From UBA7359 sp041689615 (GTDB lineage Bacteria; Pseudomonadota; Gammaproteobacteria; Eutrophobiales; Eutrophobiaceae), in NCBI GenBank assembly GCA_041689615.1, contig JBDNFW010000027.1, positions 1-50,522 on the forward strand: a DNA stretch of 50,522 nucleotides, in the 5' to 3' direction. The notes under the pieces were generated by a model. That model saw only the letters and a list, made by a program, of their open reading frames with translations, did no database searches and was not told where the DNA came from. Position 1 is the stretch's first letter, and every line of letters begins with the position of its first letter. This document shows positions 7,358 to 16,506 of this stretch, piece after piece. The position numbers were made by a program, and so were the translations under genes.

Positions 7358-7795
7358 TTAACTAATCCCTTTGTTATCTTCTTCTGTTTTCGACTCTTTT
7401 TTATAGTTTGTATCCTGACGATTTAAATTGACTGCATGTTTCTGTTTATAGATATCAAATACTTTATCTGCGTCTAGTCCGGCACACATCATCGCAGAGA
7501 CTAAAAAATGTAAAATATCGATTAATTCAACACGAATATTTTGCATATCAACCTCATCTTTACTCCACCATTTCCACAAGAGTTCTTCATCAAGCTCAAT
7601 CAATTCTTCTTTCATCGCTTTTGAATAATTCATTAACCATTCGTTTGGCAAGTCATTCACCATCAGTTCGCCCTCGGCAACCGCAGCGATAATTTTTTTC
7701 ATACTTAAATCTTGACCGGATTTATCTTTGAGTTTGTTTTTTGCAAAGACATAATCATTCAATTCTGTTTGCATTTCGAAAATCTTGTCTAACAT
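7358..7795 (-). CDS. Dimeric dUTPase (all-alpha NTP pyrophosphohydrolase)
   Basis: A 145-residue all-helical protein of the dimeric dUTPase/MazG-like superfamily, which hydrolyses dUTP (and often dUDP) to dUMP. The metal-binding signature is visible: KEELIELDEELLWKWWS (E-x-x-E) in one helix and VELIDILHFLVSA (E-x-x-D) in the next, plus a GLDADKVFDIYKQKHAVNLNRQ end that matches the substrate-closing part of the family. I placed the start at 7795 (MLDKIFEMQ) because GGAG lies upstream of it at normal spacing; a start five codons earlier would overlap that site. The C-terminus is charged and probably disordered. Confidence 0.85.
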   Translation of the reverse strand: MLDKIFEMQTELNDYVFAKNKLKDKSGQDLSMKKIIAAVAEGELMVNDLPNEWLMNYSKAMKEELIELDEELLWKWWSKDEVDMQNIRVELIDILHFLVSAMMCAGLDADKVFDIYKQKHAVNLNRQDTNYKKESKTEEDNKGIS

Positions 7796-7918
7796 GGCTA
7801 GGCTCCGCAATAGGTACTGTTTGTATTTGGCTATTTCTTGCTAACTTACCACGATTACGGCCTATGACAAATCCTGAGCCATGTATATAATCGCGCTTCC
7901 TTTTGAGCCCTGACAATT

Positions 7919-9826
7919 ATGCCTTTAATCACTTTTGATGAAATTTCCCTCGAATTCGGCGATCAGATGATCCTGAATAAAGTCAGTATGTCGCTGGAGT
8001 CTGGCGAGCGCGTCTGTCTAATCGGGCGTAATGGCGCGGGAAAATCAACTTTAATTAATATTATTAATAACCGGATAGAGCCAGATAGCGGTGAAATCGT
8101 AAAACAATCTCATCTTCGAGTGAGCCAATTAGAACAAGCGCTGCCTGAAATTCGCGATATTAGTGTCAAAGATTATGTCGCTGAAGGCCTTAGTCATTTA
8201 CAGAGTTTATTAAAAGAATACGAAGCACTATCAAATGAAAATATTGAAAACAATCCTCATTTATTGCGCGAATTAGAAGATCTACAACATCAAATTGAAG
8301 CGGAAGGCGGCTGGAATATTGATCAACGTGTTGAAACCATTGTTTCTGAACTCAATCTCCCTGCCGAATTAAAACTGGATCAATTATCTGGCGGTTGGCG
8401 TCGTCGTGTTGCTCTGGGGAAAGCATTAGTTAGTAATCCTGAATTATTATTACTAGATGAACCAACAAACCATTTAGACTTAAGTACGATTGAATGGTTG
8501 GAAAATCGTTTTAGTAACTTTAGCGGCGCCATACTTTTCATTACACATGATCGTGCTTTCCTACAAAAACTGGCAACACGAATTATTGAATTGGATCGAG
8601 GCAAACTTTCCAGTTGGCCGGGAACTTATCAAGACTATTTAGTAAATAAAGAAAAAGCGTTAGAAGAAGAAGCAAAAACCAATGCACTCTTTGACAAAAA
8701 GCTAAGCGAAGAAGAAGTCTGGATAAGACAAGGAATTAAAGCGAGGCGCACGCGTAATGAAGGTCGTGTACGTTCATTAGAAGCAATGCGTAAAGAAGTT
8801 GCTAAGCGGTTAACCCGGCAAGATAAAGCACGTATACATATTGAAGAAGCTGAACAATCTGGACGTAAAGTCATTGAAGCTCACAATATTTGTCACAGTT
8901 ATGGTGAACAACCGTTAATCGATAAACTATCTTTAAAAGTCATGCGCGGTGATCGAATCGGTTTAGTTGGTAATAACGGCGTCGGCAAAAGTACGCTTTT
9001 AAAAATAATATTAGGTGAAATCAAAGCAAACTCCGGTACGGTAAAGATTGGCACTAACCTTGAAATTGCCTACTTCGATCAATTGCGCAACAACCTTGAT
9101 CCGGAAAAAACCATTGCCGAGATTGTAGGCGAAGGTGGCGAATATATAAAAATTAATGGTAAAGATCGTCATGTCATTGGTTATTTGCGTGGATTCTTAT
9201 TTACCGCCAAGCGCGCTATGACAAAGATCAAAGTCTTATCCGGCGGCGAAAAAAATCGCGTTATTCTTGCCAAGCTATTAACTAAACCCAGCAACCTGAT
9301 CGTACTTGACGAACCGACTAATGATCTTGATGTTGAAACACTGGAAGTTTTGGAAGAACGGCTTTCAGAATACAAAGGCACATTAATAGTGGTGAGTCAT
9401 GATCGTGAATTTGTTGATAACGTTGTTAGTAGTATTCTTGTATTTGAAGTTACAGGAGTTGTGCAAAACTATGCTGGTGGTTTTAGTGATTGGGCAAGAC
9501 ACGGCAAACACCTTGCTGAAATGGATAATCCTATCGCAAGAAAAGAAAACAATAATTCTGATGTCCAAAATAAAAAACGAACGAATAATAAAAAACTCAG
9601 TTATAAATTAAAACTCGAACTCGAATCCCTGCCGGAAAAAATTGCATCACTAGAACAAGATGTTGCTGAACTTGAAAAACAAACAAGCACTGATGATTTT
9701 TATACTAAACCTTACAAGAAACAACAACCTGTCCTTGATGAACAATCGGCAAAACAAAAGGAATTAGATGATGTAATTCATCGTTGGTATGAACTCGAAA
9801 ACATGGAAAAAGAGTTGCAAGGATAA
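7919..9826 (+). CDS. uup: ABC-F family ATPase Uup
   Basis: A 635-residue ABC-F protein with two ATP-binding cassettes and no membrane segments. First cassette: Walker A GRNGAGKST (about residue 37), signature LSGGW, Walker B LLLLDEPTNHLDL. Second: GNNGVGKST (about 352), LSGGEKN, LIVLDEPTNDLDV. Between them is the charged ABC-F linker helix, and after about 540 a coiled-coil C-terminal domain (KKLSYKLKLELESLPEKIAS) typical of Uup and absent from EttA. Uup acts on DNA branched intermediates and ribosomes; loss raises precise transposon excision in E. coli. The downstream transporter gene starts 10 bp later, so co-transcription is possible. Confidence 0.93.
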   Translation: MPLITFDEISLEFGDQMILNKVSMSLESGERVCLIGRNGAGKSTLINIINNRIEPDSGEIVKQSHLRVSQLEQALPEIRDISVKDYVAEGLSHLQSLLKEYEALSNENIENNPHLLRELEDLQHQIEAEGGWNIDQRVETIVSELNLPAELKLDQLSGGWRRRVALGKALVSNPELLLLDEPTNHLDLSTIEWLENRFSNFSGAILFITHDRAFLQKLATRIIELDRGKLSSWPGTYQDYLVNKEKALEEEAKTNALFDKKLSEEEVWIRQGIKARRTRNEGRVRSLEAMRKEVAKRLTRQDKARIHIEEAEQSGRKVIEAHNICHSYGEQPLIDKLSLKVMRGDRIGLVGNNGVGKSTLLKIILGEIKANSGTVKIGTNLEIAYFDQLRNNLDPEKTIAEIVGEGGEYIKINGKDRHVIGYLRGFLFTAKRAMTKIKVLSGGEKNRVILAKLLTKPSNLIVLDEPTNDLDVETLEVLEERLSEYKGTLIVVSHDREFVDNVVSSILVFEVTGVVQNYAGGFSDWARHGKHLAEMDNPIARKENNNSDVQNKKRTNNKKLSYKLKLELESLPEKIASLEQDVAELEKQTSTDDFYTKPYKKQQPVLDEQSAKQKELDDVIHRWYELENMEKELQG

Positions 9827-9836
9827 TTAATTCTTA

Positions 9837-10727
9837 ATGAATTTTGATAAGCGTTATTTGTTACATGGTTTTCTTCCTGCTTTTTTATCTGCTTGTTGTT
9901 TTGCTGTCATGGCAACCTGTATCAAAGTAGCTTCATCTGAGTTACCTGCACCGCAACTGGTTTTTTTTAGAAGTGTTGTCGGTTTATTGATTATATTACC
10001 CATTGTCTTACCGCGCGGACTACAATTTATAAAAACGCCCGTACTGAAACTACATATGTTTCGTGGTTTTATCAGTCTTTCTGCCATGAGCTGTTTCTTT
10101 TATGCCATCGGACATGTGGGTTTATCCGAATCTACTTTATTGAATGCAAGCTCGCCCTTATTTGTTGGATTACTCGCATTCCCTGCTTTAAAAGAGAAAA
10201 TAAGTTTACGAACGGCTATCGCTTTATTAGTCGGTTTTATCGGCGTTGGTTTTATTCTAAAACCGGGAACAGATTTGTTTACCTTTGCTGCATTAATTGG
10301 TCTTTGTTCCGGTTTCTTTATTGCTTGTGCAAAAATACTAGTTCGCTACATGGCAAGCACTGAACCAGTCATGCGCACTGTATTTTACTTTAGTATATTC
10401 ACAACACTTTATTCAGGCATATTAATGATCTGGTTTTGGCAAACACCGAACCTACATGATGTATTGATTATGGTATTAGCGGGTATCTCCGCAACAGGTG
10501 GACAAATGTTACTAACGTATGCCTTCACTCATAACGAAGCAGTAACTGTCGCGCCCTTCACGTACGTAACCGTAGTGATAGCTACATTGATTGGTTGGTT
10601 CGGTTGGAATGAATTACCAGATATTAGTTCTGCTATAGGCGCAATATTAATTATCAACGCGTGTTTATCACTTTCAATACAAGGCAAATTACCTAATCCA
10701 TGGAAGCTTAAGAAACCAAAAACATAA
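9837..10727 (+). CDS. DMT superfamily (EamA) transporter
   Basis: A 296-residue inner-membrane protein with ten predicted helices arranged as two EamA repeats (about 10-140 and 150-285). The first repeat includes FLPAFLSACCFAVMATCIKV, PAPQLVFFRSVVGLLIILP and the SASSPLFV-like STLLNASSPLFVGL; the second FAALIGLCSGFFIACAKILV and the closing LIGWFGWNELPDISSAIGAI. Proteins of this family export metabolites such as S-adenosylmethionine or amino acids; the substrate is not readable. It follows uup with a 10-bp gap and converges with the acetyltransferase remnant. Confidence 0.88.
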   Translation: MNFDKRYLLHGFLPAFLSACCFAVMATCIKVASSELPAPQLVFFRSVVGLLIILPIVLPRGLQFIKTPVLKLHMFRGFISLSAMSCFFYAIGHVGLSESTLLNASSPLFVGLLAFPALKEKISLRTAIALLVGFIGVGFILKPGTDLFTFAALIGLCSGFFIACAKILVRYMASTEPVMRTVFYFSIFTTLYSGILMIWFWQTPNLHDVLIMVLAGISATGGQMLLTYAFTHNEAVTVAPFTYVTVVIATLIGWFGWNELPDISSAIGAILIINACLSLSIQGKLPNPWKLKKPKT

Positions 10728-10733
10728 TTTTTC

Positions 10734-10922
10734 TTAATTCTCGATTAGTATCTTTTCCATAAAGAAGTTATTTAACAGTATTCCATTTCGGCAAACATCA
10801 TTATTTTTCACTACTACAAAACTCATTTTTTCAAAGAACAGTTTAGCTAGATAGGAGGCTTCGGTAAATAATTTTTTGATACCTTCGTCCCGAACGGATT
10901 GTTCAATGTGTTGATATAGCAC
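10734..10922 (-). pseudogene. C-terminal remnant of a GNAT acetyltransferase
   Basis: The 62 codons match the last third of a GNAT enzyme: LYQHIEQSVRDEGIKKLFTE (acetyl-CoA loop end and helix), ASYLAKLFFEKMSFVVVKNN and a final NFFMEKILI. The first two thirds, including the catalytic core, are absent. The frame opens with GTG right after a stop and only 3 bp beyond the fructosamine kinase stop, so the 5' part was deleted and the end now abuts that gene. It may be transcribed as an operon tail but is unlikely to be functional. Confidence 0.65.
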
Positions 10923-10925
10923 TGC

Positions 10926-11801
10926 TTAAATTAATCTATTCATTGTCGAAAGACAGGATTGATAATAGCTTTGACCAAACAAGTTTAAATGATTTAGTTC
11001 ATGGTATAAACGATACAAGGTAATTCTCTCTTCCAAACCATCTTGTAATGGCCAAACTTCTGCGTAGGCTGTTTCACACCTTGATCCAAAACCACCAAAT
11101 AATCGCATCATGCCGATTTCCGCTTCGCGATGACCGTAATAACTTGCTGGATCAAATATAACAGGTTCACCATGTTCATTCGCAGCAGCATTACCTGACC
11201 ACAGATCACCATGTAATAACACTGCTGCTTCATTTATATTGCCGATTAAAGTATCGAGTTTATTTATTAATTTTTTGCCTGCTTTTAATAAAAGGTCATC
11301 TTTGTTTGTTTTTGTAGAAAATAATTTTAATTGATAGCCTAAACGTTGTTCACGCCAAAAATCCAACCATCTATCTGACCAGTTATTTATTTGTTTTGTT
11401 GTACCAAGATAATTATCTCGATTGAAACCGAATTGATTATTTTTTGTTGCTAAATGTAATTGCGCTAAACGGCTTCCCATTTGTTCTTGCCAATCTTTAG
11501 CCGGACTGCCTTCTTTAAAAATTTCCATGACGATAAAGTCGTCGCCATAAACAATTGGTTTTGGAATATGGATTACTTCTGGTTCGGTTAATAATTTTAA
11601 AGCTTCAAATTCAGTTTCAAATAGTCCGGGAAATGAATTTGCTTGAGAATTTGTTTTAATAAAGAATTGGCGATTGTCTTTTAACGTCACTATACGACTA
11701 TCATTAATACAGCCACCATGTGCAATTTTACTATTAGCAAACTCGGCTTCCTGATTGGTACTGGATGATATTGCAGCTTCAATACGAGCTTGAAGTGTCA
11801 T
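10926..11801 (-). CDS. Fructosamine kinase family protein
   Basis: A 291-residue kinase of the fructosamine/ketosamine-3-kinase fold, related to aminoglycoside phosphotransferases, expected to phosphorylate protein-bound or free glycation products so they decompose. Motifs: HGGCINDSRIVTL near the nucleotide loop, FIKTN lysine, catalytic LLHGDLWSGNAAAN (His, Asp, Asn about residues 208-217) and the metal-binding VIFDPASYYGHREAEIGM. The start is MTLQARIEAAI at 11801, whose ATG overlaps the phosphatase stop (ATGA); a longer start would run inside the phosphatase. The LMW phosphatase-fructosamine kinase pairing is common and suggests joint deglycation/dephosphorylation. Confidence 0.9.
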   Translation of the reverse strand: MTLQARIEAAISSSTNQEAEFANSKIAHGGCINDSRIVTLKDNRQFFIKTNSQANSFPGLFETEFEALKLLTEPEVIHIPKPIVYGDDFIVMEIFKEGSPAKDWQEQMGSRLAQLHLATKNNQFGFNRDNYLGTTKQINNWSDRWLDFWREQRLGYQLKLFSTKTNKDDLLLKAGKKLINKLDTLIGNINEAAVLLHGDLWSGNAAANEHGEPVIFDPASYYGHREAEIGMMRLFGGFGSRCETAYAEVWPLQDGLEERITLYRLYHELNHLNLFGQSYYQSCLSTMNRLI

Positions 11802-12313
11802 GGATTTTTTTGATGAAGTAATTCTAGACAATGTGACAACATATTCGGGCACGCGGCTTCAATCATATCCAGCACCTGTTCAAAACCGGCTTGTCCACCG
11901 TAATACGGATCAGGTACTGACGCCGCATCCTTATTATTATTTTTGTTATTATAACCATCCAGAAATGAACCTAATAAACGTATATGTTGTTTTGTTCCGC
12001 CCGCTAAAGACTCCAGTTCATTTAGATTGTCATGATCCATCGCCACAATTAAATCGAATCTTTCGATATCTTCTGTAATTACTTTTCGCGCTATCGATTC
12101 AAGTTGATAATTTCTTTTTGCTGCAACTTCGCGCATACGTGCATCGGCTTGTTCACCTTCGTGGTACGCAATGGTTCCGGCTGAGTCGACATGAATTTTA
12201 TCAGTATGACCTTTATCTTCGACATAGTATTGAAATACACCTTCACCGGTTGGCGAACGACAGATATTTCCCATACAAACAAATAAAACACTGACCTTAT
12301 TTTTTGAAGTCAT
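11798..12313 (-). CDS. Low-molecular-weight protein tyrosine phosphatase
   Basis: A 171-residue LMW-PTP. The phosphate loop VLFVCMGNICRSPTGEG (C-x5-R, Cys13 and Arg19) is at the N-terminus, followed by the SAGTIAYHEGEQADARM substrate segment and DLIVAMDHDN. The general-acid aspartate is in VPDPYYGGQAGFEQVLDMI near residue 140. Family members act on phosphotyrosine or on phosphosugar-type substrates. The gene starts immediately after the DUF2288 stop (TAA-ATG) and overlaps the fructosamine kinase start by four bases, so all three genes form one translationally coupled operon. Confidence 0.93.
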   Translation of the reverse strand: MTSKNKVSVLFVCMGNICRSPTGEGVFQYYVEDKGHTDKIHVDSAGTIAYHEGEQADARMREVAAKRNYQLESIARKVITEDIERFDLIVAMDHDNLNELESLAGGTKQHIRLLGSFLDGYNNKNNNKDAASVPDPYYGGQAGFEQVLDMIEAACPNMLSHCLELLHQKNP

Positions 12314-12631
12314 TTAATCAACTATAGGTTGTACTAACAACCATGGTTTAATCACACATGCCCAGACAGTAACATTACTTTCATGCCATGCGCTGGCTTG
12401 TTCATCCGTGACATTGGCAACCAAACCTTCTTGCATCCATTTTTCCAGTTGTGATTTATCATCTTCAGACAAGGCGTAAGCCACCTTAATTAAATCCAGA
12501 TTATGCGAGACATGTATCGCCATGCCTTTGGCAAAAAATGTCAACAATTCTGCCCACGCCACCTTCGACGTTTCTCTATTTATTTTATCCAGAATCTCTT
12601 CTGCCGTTCCTTCATTTTTATTTTCTTTCAT
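12314..12631 (-). CDS. DUF2288 family protein
   Basis: A 105-residue cytoplasmic protein matching DUF2288: NRETSKVAWAELLTFFAKGM, LDLIKVAYALSEDDKSQLEK, WMQEGLVANVTDEQASAW and the end WACVIKPWLLVQP. The family is widespread in proteobacteria and cyanobacteria without a known function. The ATG at 12631 is preferred over a TTG two codons earlier. It heads the operon with LMW-PTP and fructosamine kinase; direct abutment of stop and start suggests linked expression. Confidence 0.85.
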   Translation of the reverse strand: MKENKNEGTAEEILDKINRETSKVAWAELLTFFAKGMAIHVSHNLDLIKVAYALSEDDKSQLEKWMQEGLVANVTDEQASAWHESNVTVWACVIKPWLLVQPIVD

Positions 12632-12753
12632 AATCAATGAGATAAACCCGGTTAATCTTTAGTTAATCTGAGGATTATAACGATAAGCGGAGTAATAAAG
12701 AATCTTCCATTTCTGCCGATATAGCCAATAACATCTAGAAAAAGGAGCCTCCA

Positions 12754-13098
12754 ATGCAGGAACGTCGTGAATTTGTTAGAGAGCAAGCGGATTGGCTGGC
12801 TGATATTTACGCTGACGATACGATATATACTTCACCCGTTAGAAACCTTTCTCTCGGTGGTATAGAAATTATACGACCTCCATTGTGGAAACCTAAGCCT
12901 GATCATTTCTGCAAAGTCAGCCTCAGCGATATGATTCCATCTCATAGCTTGGAAGTACGAATGAAAATATGTTGGGTAACAGAAAACGCTGTCGGCATGA
13001 AATATCATGAAATAAAATTTAGAGAACGAATAAAATTAAATAAAATAATTTCAAGCATCTCCAAAGTTATTATGATGGAAAACAGCTATATAATGTAA
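12754..13098 (+). CDS. Single-domain PilZ protein upstream of the chemoreceptor
   Basis: A 114-residue PilZ domain, predicted c-di-GMP receptor. Both binding elements are present: RREFVREQ near the N-terminus (R-x-x-x-R) and RNLSLGGIEI (N-x-S-x-x-G), unlike the degenerate PilZ at 6707. A WVTENAVGMKYHEI segment closes the barrel and a C-terminal amphipathic helix follows. An AAAAGGAG ribosome site precedes the ATG. The chemoreceptor starts 18 bp downstream, so the pair is probably an operon in which c-di-GMP state is coupled to chemotactic signalling, as seen for other PilZ adaptors (inference). Confidence 0.88.
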   Translation: MQERREFVREQADWLADIYADDTIYTSPVRNLSLGGIEIIRPPLWKPKPDHFCKVSLSDMIPSHSLEVRMKICWVTENAVGMKYHEIKFRERIKLNKIISSISKVIMMENSYIM

Positions 13099-13116
13099 TT
13101 AATCTGAGGGAGCATT

Positions 13117-15168
13117 ATGAACAAGTTTCACAAATTGTCATTGGTAAACCAGACCGTAATACCTTTAATTATAGTCATACTCACTTTCTTTATTACGTTC
13201 GCATGTATCGCATATTATTATTCTAAAGATGCATTAATATCGCAAGCAGAAGAATCTCTGGAACGTGACTCTAACTTAATTATCAAGAAACTAAGTTTCT
13301 ATAATGAAACTTTGCTCATTAATGCTGATCGCCTTAGTAATGCCTTCTTTTCCATGTTGGATGGTGAGATTGAACTCGATACAACTCAGACAATGACGAT
13401 TGGAAAGTATCAAAGTCCATTAATTCTACTTAATTCAACACCTCTCAATCTGGATTTCAGTTATCCCGACAATTTCACAAAACTTACTGGCGGGACAGCA
13501 ACTATTTTTGTTCGTTATCAGGATAATTTTCTTAGAGCAACAACTTCTTTACGTAAGTCAGATGGGAGTCGTGCTATAGGAACACTATTAGGGCAGGACC
13601 ATCCAGGCTATAAAAAATTAATGAACGGTGAAAAATATGTTGGGCGTGCTCATTTATTTAATCGTGACTATATGACTGTTTATTCACCAATCCAGGATAA
13701 TTCAGGAGAGACTATTGCAATATTATATGTCGGATTTGATTTCACAGAAGGATTGCAATCTCTATATCAACAATTAAGTAACCTACGTTTTGGAGATAAC
13801 GGTAGTGTATTAATTCTGAATACAAAAGAAGGAAACGATTTTGGAAAAGCATTAGTCCATTACAAACTTAAAAACGAAGTATTGACCGATGTAAAAGATG
13901 CTAATGGAACAGCAATATATCATGAGATGATTATAAACAAGGATGGCCTGCTATCATTTAGCAGGCTAGACGAAAATAATTCATCTTCTAAAGAAATGAT
14001 TGCTGCATATAATGTCTACAAACCATGGAACATCATGGTTATAGCGGAAGGTTATGTCGATGAATTAGCGTCAGCAAGTAAGAGTTTAAGAAATATCTTA
14101 ATAATAACAGGCATACTGTGCAGCTTAATCGTATTATATTTAACAATAATATCTCTTAAGAAAGGTCTTGAACCACTTTATATTATCGGCGAAAAAATTA
14201 AGCGCATAAGTAATGGAGATTTACGGATTGATATAGAAGAAATAGATACAAACAATAATAAAAACGAAGTCGCTTTATTAAGTTCTGACATTAATGTTTT
14301 AGTTAAAAACCTGAATAACCTGATAAAGAAAATATCTTCTTCAACCAGTTCAGTAGAAGGAGCTGCCGGTAGTTTAGCGAAGATTACTGATAAAAATTTC
14401 GAAAATATTGAAACACAGAAAAAAGATGCAGATAGTCTCGCCACTGCGATAACCGAGATGGTTGCTTCTAGTCATGAAATTGCTAACTTTGCCAAACACG
14501 CTGCTACAGAAACAAAAACTGTGGATCAAATGGTAATTGATGGACAACAAATTGTTAGCTCTTCTGCCTCAACCGCTAAGAATTTATCAGAAACTATAGA
14601 ACAAACAGCGGAAATGATTAATAACCTTGATCAGGACTCTAAATCTATTTCAACTGTTCTGGATGTCATTAGAGACATAGCAAAACAAACAAACTTGTTA
14701 GCACTTAATGCTGCTATCGAAGCAGCCAGAGCTGGCGAACAAGGTCGCGGTTTTGCCGTAGTCGCAGATGAAGTAAGAACACTTGCGCAGCGTTCACAAG
14801 ATTCAACTCATGAGATTCAATCTATTATAGAGAAACTTCAAAACGGTTCTAAAGAAGCAGTTAAAACTATGCAGAATGGATTAACACGTAGTAACGAAAG
14901 CGCGACAGAAGCAATCCGAGCCTCTGAATCACTTGAAGCAATAGGTAACTCTATGTCGAAACTATCCAGTATGACGTCAGAAATTGCCCATACTACTGAT
15001 AATCAGAAAACAGTGGGTGAAGATATTAATCAAAGTGTTATCAGAATTAGTGATATTGCTTATGAATCAGATAAAAATAGTAATTTATTAGTTGAATCTC
15101 TTAATAAACTAAGAGAATTTTCTGCTGACTTAAAAATAGAAGTAGATAACTTTAAAGTTTCATCTTAA
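13117..15168 (+). CDS. Methyl-accepting chemotaxis protein with periplasmic Cache domain
   Basis: A 683-residue transmembrane chemoreceptor. A first helix (about 14-36), a periplasmic sensor (about 38-320) of the single-Cache/Cache3-Cache2 kind (FVRYQDNFLRATTSLRKSDG, YVGRAHLFNRDYMTVYSPI, AILYVGFDFTEGL), a second helix (about 325-347), a HAMP region (LEPLYIIGEKIKRISNGDLR) and a long MA signalling domain. The tip QTNLLALNAAIEAARAGEQG (about 526-545) followed by GFAVVADEVRTLAQRS is intact, so it should contact CheA/CheW. It ends without a CheR-binding pentapeptide. The sensor's LFNRDYMTVYSPI resembles receptors for small organic acids, but the ligand is unknown. Confidence 0.93.
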   Translation: MNKFHKLSLVNQTVIPLIIVILTFFITFACIAYYYSKDALISQAEESLERDSNLIIKKLSFYNETLLINADRLSNAFFSMLDGEIELDTTQTMTIGKYQSPLILLNSTPLNLDFSYPDNFTKLTGGTATIFVRYQDNFLRATTSLRKSDGSRAIGTLLGQDHPGYKKLMNGEKYVGRAHLFNRDYMTVYSPIQDNSGETIAILYVGFDFTEGLQSLYQQLSNLRFGDNGSVLILNTKEGNDFGKALVHYKLKNEVLTDVKDANGTAIYHEMIINKDGLLSFSRLDENNSSSKEMIAAYNVYKPWNIMVIAEGYVDELASASKSLRNILIITGILCSLIVLYLTIISLKKGLEPLYIIGEKIKRISNGDLRIDIEEIDTNNNKNEVALLSSDINVLVKNLNNLIKKISSSTSSVEGAAGSLAKITDKNFENIETQKKDADSLATAITEMVASSHEIANFAKHAATETKTVDQMVIDGQQIVSSSASTAKNLSETIEQTAEMINNLDQDSKSISTVLDVIRDIAKQTNLLALNAAIEAARAGEQGRGFAVVADEVRTLAQRSQDSTHEIQSIIEKLQNGSKEAVKTMQNGLTRSNESATEAIRASESLEAIGNSMSKLSSMTSEIAHTTDNQKTVGEDINQSVIRISDIAYESDKNSNLLVESLNKLREFSADLKIEVDNFKVSS

Positions 15169-15178
15169 TAGTTTCTGA

Positions 15179-15802
15179 CTATTCAATAACTTCATTCGAA
15201 TGTAATTTTGCAATAGCAACTGCTTGCGTCCGATTGGTAGCTCCAAGTGTTTTCAATATAGCTCGCACATGAAGTTTGACTGTACCTTCAGTCAAATCAA
15301 GTGCTCGGGCAATCATCTTATTCGTATTCCCTTCACACATCAGTTCTAACACATCTGTTTGACGAGCAGTAAGACCGCTAATCATAGTTTCGCTATCTCT
15401 ATCTTGCACAGATGCCGGAGATACCATTGCCATTGCACCGGAAAGTACATGTTTTAAATTGCTAATTAAACTATCTGTATCAAGTGATTTTGGCAGAAAG
15501 CCTACTGCGCCACTGGCGATTGCATTTTTAACTACTTCCTGAGATTCCTCTCCGGAAACAACAATGATCGGTATTTTTGAATTTAATTTATGCAGATGCG
15601 CAATTGTTTCATAGGGATTACCTCTGGGCATAGCCAGATCAATAAAGACCATATCGAAATTAAATTGCTGCGACGACGTAAGCGACATCAACTCACTAAA
15701 TGTTGCCATTTCTTTTATCTCTGCATTTTCATGAAGCTGATGCAAAATACCTTTGAAGGCATCTCGGAATAGCGGATGATCATCTGCAATGAGAATTTTC
15801 AT
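15179..15802 (-). CDS. LuxR/NarL-family response regulator
   Basis: A two-domain response regulator. Receiver (about 1-120): acidic pair IADDHPLF, phospho-acceptor Asp in MVFIDLAMP (residue 55 counting from the chosen start), T/S in IIVVSGEES and Lys in GFLPKSLD. Output (about 143-205): LuxR HTH with LTARQTDVLELMCEGNTNKM and the recognition segment EGTVKLHVRAILKTLGATNR. The start is ATG at 15802 (MKILIADDH); four extra codons upstream are possible. The gene is convergent with the chemoreceptor and lies near the CHASE kinase at 16586, its most plausible partner. Confidence 0.92.
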   Translation of the reverse strand: MKILIADDHPLFRDAFKGILHQLHENAEIKEMATFSELMSLTSSQQFNFDMVFIDLAMPRGNPYETIAHLHKLNSKIPIIVVSGEESQEVVKNAIASGAVGFLPKSLDTDSLISNLKHVLSGAMAMVSPASVQDRDSETMISGLTARQTDVLELMCEGNTNKMIARALDLTEGTVKLHVRAILKTLGATNRTQAVAIAKLHSNEVIE

Positions 15803-15852
15803 AGTCGCTATCATATTGAGAAAAAACGAAAAGGGGAATGAAAAAACGTCGA

Positions 15853-15879
15853 CAAAAGCAGCGAGGGCGGCTGCTTTTG
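15853..15879 (-). terminator. Rho-independent terminator between SRPBCC and response regulator genes
   Basis: Arms 15853-15862 (CAAAAGCAGC) and 15870-15879 are perfect complements around a 7-base loop. On the minus strand a run of six T follows about seven bases later (15839-15846), so it should end transcription of the SRPBCC gene before the regulator. Confidence 0.75.
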
Positions 15880-15907
15880 CCGTAAAAGCTAGATAGATAG
15901 TTAAGCT

Positions 15908-16423
15908 TTAATGATTAAAATGTTTTGCCAGATTACTCAAACCTGCGTCATATACACCAGTTATTGCTTCGATTGCCTTTTCATCAGCTGCATTATTAGC
16001 GTTAAAAGTTGAACTCCATTCAACTTTGGACATGCCGGAATCAGACTCAGTCACACTGATAGTTGATACATAGTCCATCACTGGTAGAGGTGATTCAGTA
16101 ATAGCGTAAGTATACGTTTTTCTGGCATCACTATAGACAACCAGTTTTTCAGTAATTTTTGCACCGTTGCCTAAAGACAGGACTCGAATATCACCTGGCT
16201 TAATACCGTCTCCAGATTTTAATATTGAATCAACTACCACTGGATGCCAGACATCGAGCTCATTAAAACCACCGATCATTTTCCATACGGTATTAGGAGA
16301 GGCGTTAAGACTCACTTCTTTAGTGACGGAAAGATTTCCAACTGACAGTGATACTTGAGAGATAGCGCATAAACTTGAAAAAGTCACTACCATTAATAAG
16401 CTTTTAATTTTACATGGATACAT
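15908..16423 (-). CDS. Secreted SRPBCC (START-like) family protein
   Basis: A 171-residue protein with an N-terminal signal peptide (hydrophobic stretch about residues 7-26) and a START-like/polyketide-cyclase fold: VTKEVSLNASPNTVWKMIGG, FNELDVWHPVVVDSIL, GAKITEKLVVYSDARKTYTY, SPLPVMDYVSTISV and the final ITGVYDAGLSNLAKHFN helix. The fold binds small hydrophobic ligands; a secreted version may serve as a periplasmic ligand carrier or lipid-binding protein. It is placed between the response regulator and the CHASE kinase and is divergent from the kinase, sharing the palindrome-bearing intergenic region, which suggests it belongs to that regulatory module. RBS AGGAAG precedes the ATG. Confidence 0.85.
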   Translation of the reverse strand: MYPCKIKSLLMVVTFSSLCAISQVSLSVGNLSVTKEVSLNASPNTVWKMIGGFNELDVWHPVVVDSILKSGDGIKPGDIRVLSLGNGAKITEKLVVYSDARKTYTYAITESPLPVMDYVSTISVTESDSGMSKVEWSSTFNANNAADEKAIEAITGVYDAGLSNLAKHFNH

Positions 16424-16506
16424 TAGGTTTCTTCCTGAATTAAATTTACATTGTGAGATTACGTCCCTGTAAAGTAGTCATTATGCGTTTTTCTATCAGA
16501 TTTGAA

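Noticed and set aside
15853..15879. Small RNA gene
   Set aside because: The stem with T-run fits a terminator of the SRPBCC gene and no promoter for an RNA is evident.
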